DNA of 64,000 nt from Strix aluco (taxonomy: Eukaryota; Chordata; Aves; Strigiformes; Strigidae): contig NC_133932.1 in NCBI RefSeq assembly GCF_031877795.1, forward strand, positions 320,001 to 384,000, read 5' to 3'. The notes beneath the pieces are model-generated. The model saw only the letters and a program-made list of their open reading frames with translations, had not been told where the DNA came from and made no database searches. Position numbers and translations under genes: made by a program. This document shows positions 59,601-64,000 of the stretch, in pieces. Position 1 is the stretch's first letter, and each line of letters starts with the position of its first letter.

Positions 59601-61763
59601 GTGGTAGGACTAGTTATTTCAAGTGTTGCTGTGTTCTGTCCGTGGTCTGGAGTTACTTTTATGTGAAGAGGTTGGCCAGGTGTATGGCTTAGCACGAGGT
59701 CTCCAGTCTGTGCACAGTTTCCATTTTGCTTTGTATGAATCTTTCCATTTTGAGGATGACTCTCTTTGGACTTCATCCAAGGGATCCATAATTTTTTGTT
59801 CACAGCATTTGCCATGGATGAGTTACTTTTGAAAGACACTGTGTGTTCCTCCTCATTGTTGTCTTTGGCCTCATTCTCACTGTCTTCATACAGTTGCCCA
59901 TTTATGACTGTTCGCTCTAAAGGCATGAGGGTTTTGTAATCGGGTGGTTCATTGTCTGCTGGATCTGTCTGGACTTCTTTAGAAAAAACTTGCAAGTCAG
60001 AAATTCTCCTTCCATTGAGACCGGGCCTGATGTTCTTGCTGAAACGTCTGTACCTCTCCAGTTCTTTTGTGAGGCTTTCCATTTCTTTTGCTAACTCCCT
60101 GTTCTTGTTTTCTTGCTGGAGGAGTTTCTTTTGTAAGACTGTATGATCGCCTCGGAGGTGACAGATTAGGTCTTCTGTTGCCATGTATTCATGAATTTTC
60201 TCTCTCAGTGCATCTACTTCTCTGGAGAGATGACTTGATTTAGCTTCCTCTTCTTTGAGTTTCTTAAAAAGGCGCTGCTCTTGATTGGACTCTGCCTTTT
60301 CTGTTAATTTATACCTAGCCACTTCCATTTTCACAGCCTCCAGCTCCTCTGATAGGACCTTGGCTCTGTCCTGTTCATTGACATATCTTCGTTCTAGAGA
60401 CTCAAATTCATCTTCAGTTTTCATAAGATCATCTTCTATGGCCTTCATTTCTTTCAGCTTCTGCTTAAGCCTCTCAACTTCTTGAGAAAGCTCTTTGATT
60501 TTGTTGTTTTCCTGCTGCAAGGAGGTGCTGGATTTAGTACTCTCCTTAAGTTTATTTTTAAGAAACTCTTTTTCAACAGCTTCCAGTGACTGAAGTCTTT
60601 TTCTTAGGACATTCACTTTGGAAACAAGATCACTTCCTTTCTCCTCTTCTGCTTTCAGTTTGTTTTTCAGTTCATCTCTTTCTTTTGTAACACTGGACAC
60701 TTTTTCCTCTGCATCAGATTTTGATTTCAGTGCCTTTTTACTTTCCTCAATCAGTTTTTCTGTAACGGACATCACTTTATTTTGTTCCACCTGAAGCTGA
60801 GAAGTTGCAGCTTGCAGCTTTTCTTCTGTTTGCTTTATTTTTTCACCCATAATTTTTCTTTCATCCACAAGCATCACTGTTAGACTCTTCAGCTTTGTTA
60901 AATCTTCTTTAAGCGTGAACTCAGTTTTTTCTAACTTACTTTCAATTGCTTCAAGCTCACCAACTCTAGCTTTTAAGCCATCCAGCTCATGGGACAACTG
61001 TTTTGTTAACATTTTTTCTCTTTCTAGGTTGCATTTCAGGGAGTAACATTCCTGTTTACTCTTGTTGAAAGCATCTTCTAATTTCTCCAGCTCCATAATT
61101 CTTTTGTTGAGTTTGTCAACTTCCCCTTTAAGGTTCTTGCTCTGTGATGCTTCTTTTTCTAACTTTCTATTAAGTTCTCTGCACTGATCTTCCATTTTTA
61201 TGAGCTCTTCATCTTTTCCTTCCATCTCCAGTAGTCGTTTCCGTAGTTCTTCTACTTCGCTCATAAGCGTGGAGTTCCCACACTCTCCCTTATTTATCTT
61301 ATCCCTTAGGTCTTGCAGTTCTTCTTCTGCTTTTCGTAAAGATTTATTGGTCTCTTCCAGCTCATCAATTTGTCGGCTGAGAGCAGTTAATTTTAACCGA
61401 AGCTGACGATTCTGACTGTCTTCATTGGTTAGTTTGGCCATCATCACTTCTTGATCTTGGGAAATCTTACTGCTTTGGGCTTGAAGTTCAGCCTCCAGCC
61501 TGCTGGCTCTCTGTTCCTCTTCTTGAACTTTTGCTTCAGCAAAAGCCAGCTTCTCATGTGCTTGTTCTGCAGAAGTGGTTAATTCTTGAATTTTTTGACT
61601 TTGTTGATTCAACTGCTCAGTGAGTCTTTGCTGTTCATCCACCACCATTAAAGCAAAGGATTTCAGCTTAGTCAATTCTTCTTTCAGTTTAGCTATTTTC
61701 TTGTTGCTTTCCTTCTCTTTTTTTGCCTGATACGCTGTTTCTTGTTCAAGAAGCTTTTTCAAT
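45302..61763 (-). CDS. FILIP1L: FILIP1L, filamin A-interacting protein 1-like (3' part; 5' exons outside window)
   Basis: FILIP1L is a cytoplasmic/nuclear coiled-coil protein related to FILIP1 and CTTNBP2, linked to cell migration, Wnt signalling and filamin. Two coding exons are seen: 61763-59009 (large) and 45490-45302 (terminal). Splicing T934|I across the 13.5 kb intron keeps frame and gives 918 whole codons from the large exon plus 62 from the last. Human FILIP1L is about 1135 residues, so roughly 155 N-terminal residues should come from exons right of the window. Acceptor of the large exon is CTCCCACAG and its internal donor is ACA|GTAAGT. The coil occupies most of the first 590 residues; the C-terminal third is Ser/Thr/Pro-rich with the family WIPWM and [10 protein letters not shown] motifs. 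The gene lies antisense within CMSS1 intron 1, as in human. Confidence 0.9.
52040..52540 (+). repeat. Old CR1 LINE 3' region (plus orientation)
   Basis: A diverged copy keeps the order of CR1 landmarks: AGTACTGTCTGGCTTGGGGC, a GGTTTGTTTAATCTGGAGAA-like stretch (about 52179), GACAGGATAGTTGTCCTCTA, a TCCTGGGGTAACTGTGAAAT-like stretch, and the tail CTGAGGTCCTTTCTAAGCTC followed by TTTTCTGTGATT. It is similar in age class to the 5.6-6.2 kb copy and holds no open frame. Confidence 0.7.
53631..53657. repeat. AT dinucleotide microsatellite
   Basis: About 13 AT units in the FILIP1L intron / CMSS1 intron 1. Likely length-polymorphic. Confidence 0.95.
55055..55066. promoter_or_regulatory. Palindromic homeodomain-type site AATTAGCTAATT
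   Basis: A perfect 12-base palindrome with two abutting TAAT-type cores, directly preceded by TT so that TTAATTAG is also present. Paired TAAT cores are typical of homeodomain dimers. It lies in AT-rich intron, where chance occurrence is not rare. Confidence 0.3.
58988..61763 (-). CDS. FILIP1L: FILIP1L large coiled-coil exon (with readthrough stop at 58988)
   Basis: The open frame extends from 61810 to 58988 (940 codons), but the first 16 ([16 protein letters not shown]) lie upstream of a strong acceptor, TTTCCTCCCACAG at 61764, so they are probably intronic unless a short isoform starts there. Numbered in that frame, the coil runs from about 17 to 595 with [14 protein letters not shown] at 49-62 and a near-copy [14 protein letters not shown] at 306-319. 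KEVQTD is at 611-616, WIPWM at 675-679, [22 protein letters not shown] at 714-735, a Ser/Thr-Pro cluster at 768-813, and IHIHLGSP at 870-877. A GTAAGT donor after residue 934 can remove the last six codons (VSNVYN) and TGA. The paralogue FILIP1 keeps the same motifs, but the neighbour CMSS1 identifies FILIP1L. Confidence 0.95.
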
Positions 61764-64000
61764 CTGTGGGAGGAAATAATATTGTATTTTGTAGCCGTTT
61801 CAATGGGCATTTAAAAACACACTTGAAATATGACATGTCTGCCAGATGTGCATGAACATCCACTTGTAACTACAGGCAGACCTCTCCTTGTAGCATCATG
61901 GGGAAGTGCCCACAGGCCTTACTTCCTACTCAGAAGTTCTTTTTTAATGGACACTTCAGTATGATCATTTGGACTTTACTTCAGTAATTATGCATCTTTT
62001 GATTATGTTTTCAGCTTTTGACAGGTAACAGTGCAACACAACTTTCTGGTATTCTGCAGTGGAACAACACTGGTCTTGGCTGTTTGCTGAGCCTAGGTAT
62101 GTGCATGCAAGCTTTGTTTGGGTTTTTTTTTAAGAAATATGATTATCATAATGGTTGAGAAATTCAATCAGTGCAGCCCTCAAGCACAGGTATAATTTAC
62201 AGCGTGATAAATCTCCTAATAACTTGAAGTTACTTATAAACCATCCTGACGTTTTAGGATTAAATGTGTGTGTTTAAGTATGTGAAGGAAATGTAGCCAC
62301 GCTAGGCAGTTAGGCTGTATAATATCAATTTCTAAGCAGCACATCAGAGCAAAACTAAACATTGTAGATAAGACAGTGCTCAGTGAAAATGCAGGCGTTG
62401 TGACCTTGTATCATACATACACACAAAGAATGCAGTCAGCAGATAAACAGTTACTCAGGTTGTGCCTTTTGAACTTAAGAAAGCTCACACATCTTGCTGT
62501 AGGTTAGGCTTGGGTTCAGTCTTATATCCAGAACTTGCAGGTACACCCAAGTGCAACCCTGCTTTTACAGGATTCTTAAAAGTTTTCATAATGGTTTTCC
62601 AAAATTAGTTTTACAAGTTTATATTAGTACTCAGTCTTTACCAAGATGCAACATACTTAATTTGTTAGAGACTTGGGATAAGGTTGTGTGTGTGTTTATA
62701 TCTAAGATGCTTAAATCTAAGATCCTAAGAAGCTTCCAAATACCTCAAATAATTAGGTTCTTTTGTAGACTTTCCTTTGTCAGGGAAATGTTTGTGAAGT
62801 TGGTCTGAGGTTATGATTAGGTTTGGCCAGCACGTTTGCCTCCTTTCACTTAGATTTTTCCCACAGCCAACCTATAAGTATATTCTGCTATTAAAAATCT
62901 GAAAAGCCTAGGTTGGAGTAATAAAGTTTTAGAATTTGTATGTTTAGCTGTTGTTCATATGTATGGTACATACCCAGTTGTGTAGATCATGTGAGGGAAA
63001 TGAGTTGCATGTCAGGACTGTACTTGCACAGAATGACTGCTTCAGCACTCATTAGCTGAGGCCCCTTGCTTTTTTTAGTTTTCTTTTCCCTGCTCTGAAA
63101 TATGATGATGACTCTAGAAGCTGCTGCTGAAACATAAGATTCCTGTTGCACATTTGTCTCTGGTCACTATTGTGATGCCCTTGTCCACATGGTGAGTCTT
63201 TACAGCTTCCCACTGACAAGTTCCTGTTGCAGCCATCCTTTTAGTTCAGGAAGAGCTCAGATAATGGCCTCCTTTGCACAGATCTTTATTAGCTGTTGAC
63301 TGACTGGATGCATATATTTCTGGGCAGTTAATAGGCTGCCTCAGCAGCATCCCCTTCGGCAGCATTGTAGTTTTCCTGCACGGAGAGAGGAAGTCCCTGC
63401 CATTCTACAACTGTCCATCAGACTTGTCTGATTTAATAGTGATATTGTATAGAAGTCTATGACTGTGAAATTTCTTATAAAATCTTCGCTGTCCCCACTG
63501 TTCTTAGTTTAGTGCATAAGTTGCACTATATTGAATATAATGGAATGCTTTATATGAAAAAATGATGAATGGGAAGTAGCAATAAACAGCTGGTATCAAA
63601 GACTTCAAGCAGCACCAGATTCTTTACAACAGTCAATTAACATAATGGGGAAAACAGACATGAAAAAGTATTAAGTGGAGAGGGAGAGGTTTGTGAAATG
63701 AGTTTGAAGGAATGCTGCTGGTTGATGGAACAAATAAAGGGGAGAAGACTGCACTATCTTCAAAGGCAGCTTTTTACTGTGTTGTTGGTGTATAAACTTG
63801 TCTGCTTCTCAGTGCTACTTTGAGTTTTTTAGTGTAAAAATCTCTCTTCCCTCCCCACCCTTGTCTCTAAATGCTTTAGTAGTGAAGTTCAATTGATGAT
63901 TTACCGTTGCCATAGATATAAAATCATAACAGAAACATAACTAACAATTTCATTTGGAATGAACTCAGTTTTTGTGTGTGCATGAAGTTAAGACATTAAT
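61764..64000 (-). other. FILIP1L: FILIP1L intron upstream of the large exon
   Basis: It contains the polypyrimidine tract and acceptor at its left edge and otherwise ordinary intronic sequence to the window end. I see no exon encoding the conserved N-terminal residues and no CpG-rich promoter, so FILIP1L's first exons lie further right. Confidence 0.65.

Larger units (their letters stand above)
39116..64000 (+). other. CMSS1: CMSS1 intron 1 (hosts antisense FILIP1L)
   Basis: At least 24.9 kb of intron, running off the window. Just after the donor there is a long pyrimidine-rich stretch (39166-39280). It then holds a G-rich tract, CR1 elements at 40.6, 43.4-44.3 and 52.0-52.5 kb, and on the opposite strand the 3' part of FILIP1L. 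No further plus-strand exon with CMSS1 similarity was seen. Confidence 0.75.

Overview
This 64 kb window is vertebrate nuclear DNA, almost certainly from a bird. It has split genes with consensus GT-AG introns, CpG-island promoters, and interspersed repeats that are nearly all CR1 LINEs, both young copies ending in ATTCTGTG-like octamers and old diverged ones. I see no bacterial-type genes, CRISPR array, tRNA or rRNA gene.

Three protein-coding genes can be supported. (1) TBC1D23 on the minus strand: all 19 coding exons lie between 2573 and 37382 and join into one 2091-base frame (696 residues), giving a catalytically dead TBC domain, a rhodanese-like domain and a C-terminal cargo-adaptor domain of the golgin/WASH endosome-to-Golgi tethering pathway. 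(2) CMSS1 on the plus strand: coding exon 1 is at 39055-39115, and the rest of the window is its first intron. (3) FILIP1L on the minus strand, nested antisense inside that intron: a very large coiled-coil exon at 58988/59009-61763 and a separate conserved terminal coding exon at 45302-45490. Its 5' exons lie beyond the right edge.

Layout: 1-2572 is TBC1D23 3' UTR and downstream DNA. 2573-37382 is TBC1D23, with introns carrying old and young CR1 pieces, a probable solo LTR near 15.7-16.1 kb and low-complexity tracts. 37383-39054 is a head-to-head interval shared by TBC1D23 and CMSS1, with a CpG-rich block at each end, a short CR1 tail inside the left block and an NRF1-like site near the CMSS1 start. 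39116-64000 is CMSS1 intron 1, holding a 0.9 kb CR1 with a partly open reverse-transcriptase frame (43.4-44.3 kb), FILIP1L and more old CR1.

The most interesting points are the head-to-head TBC1D23/CMSS1 arrangement, which differs from the human order as I recall it; the alternative FILIP1L C-termini created by a splice donor six codons before an in-frame stop; a roughly 45-residue periodic repeat in the FILIP1L coiled coil; and candidate LC8- and EB1-binding motifs in FILIP1L. I found no convincing wholly new biological system.
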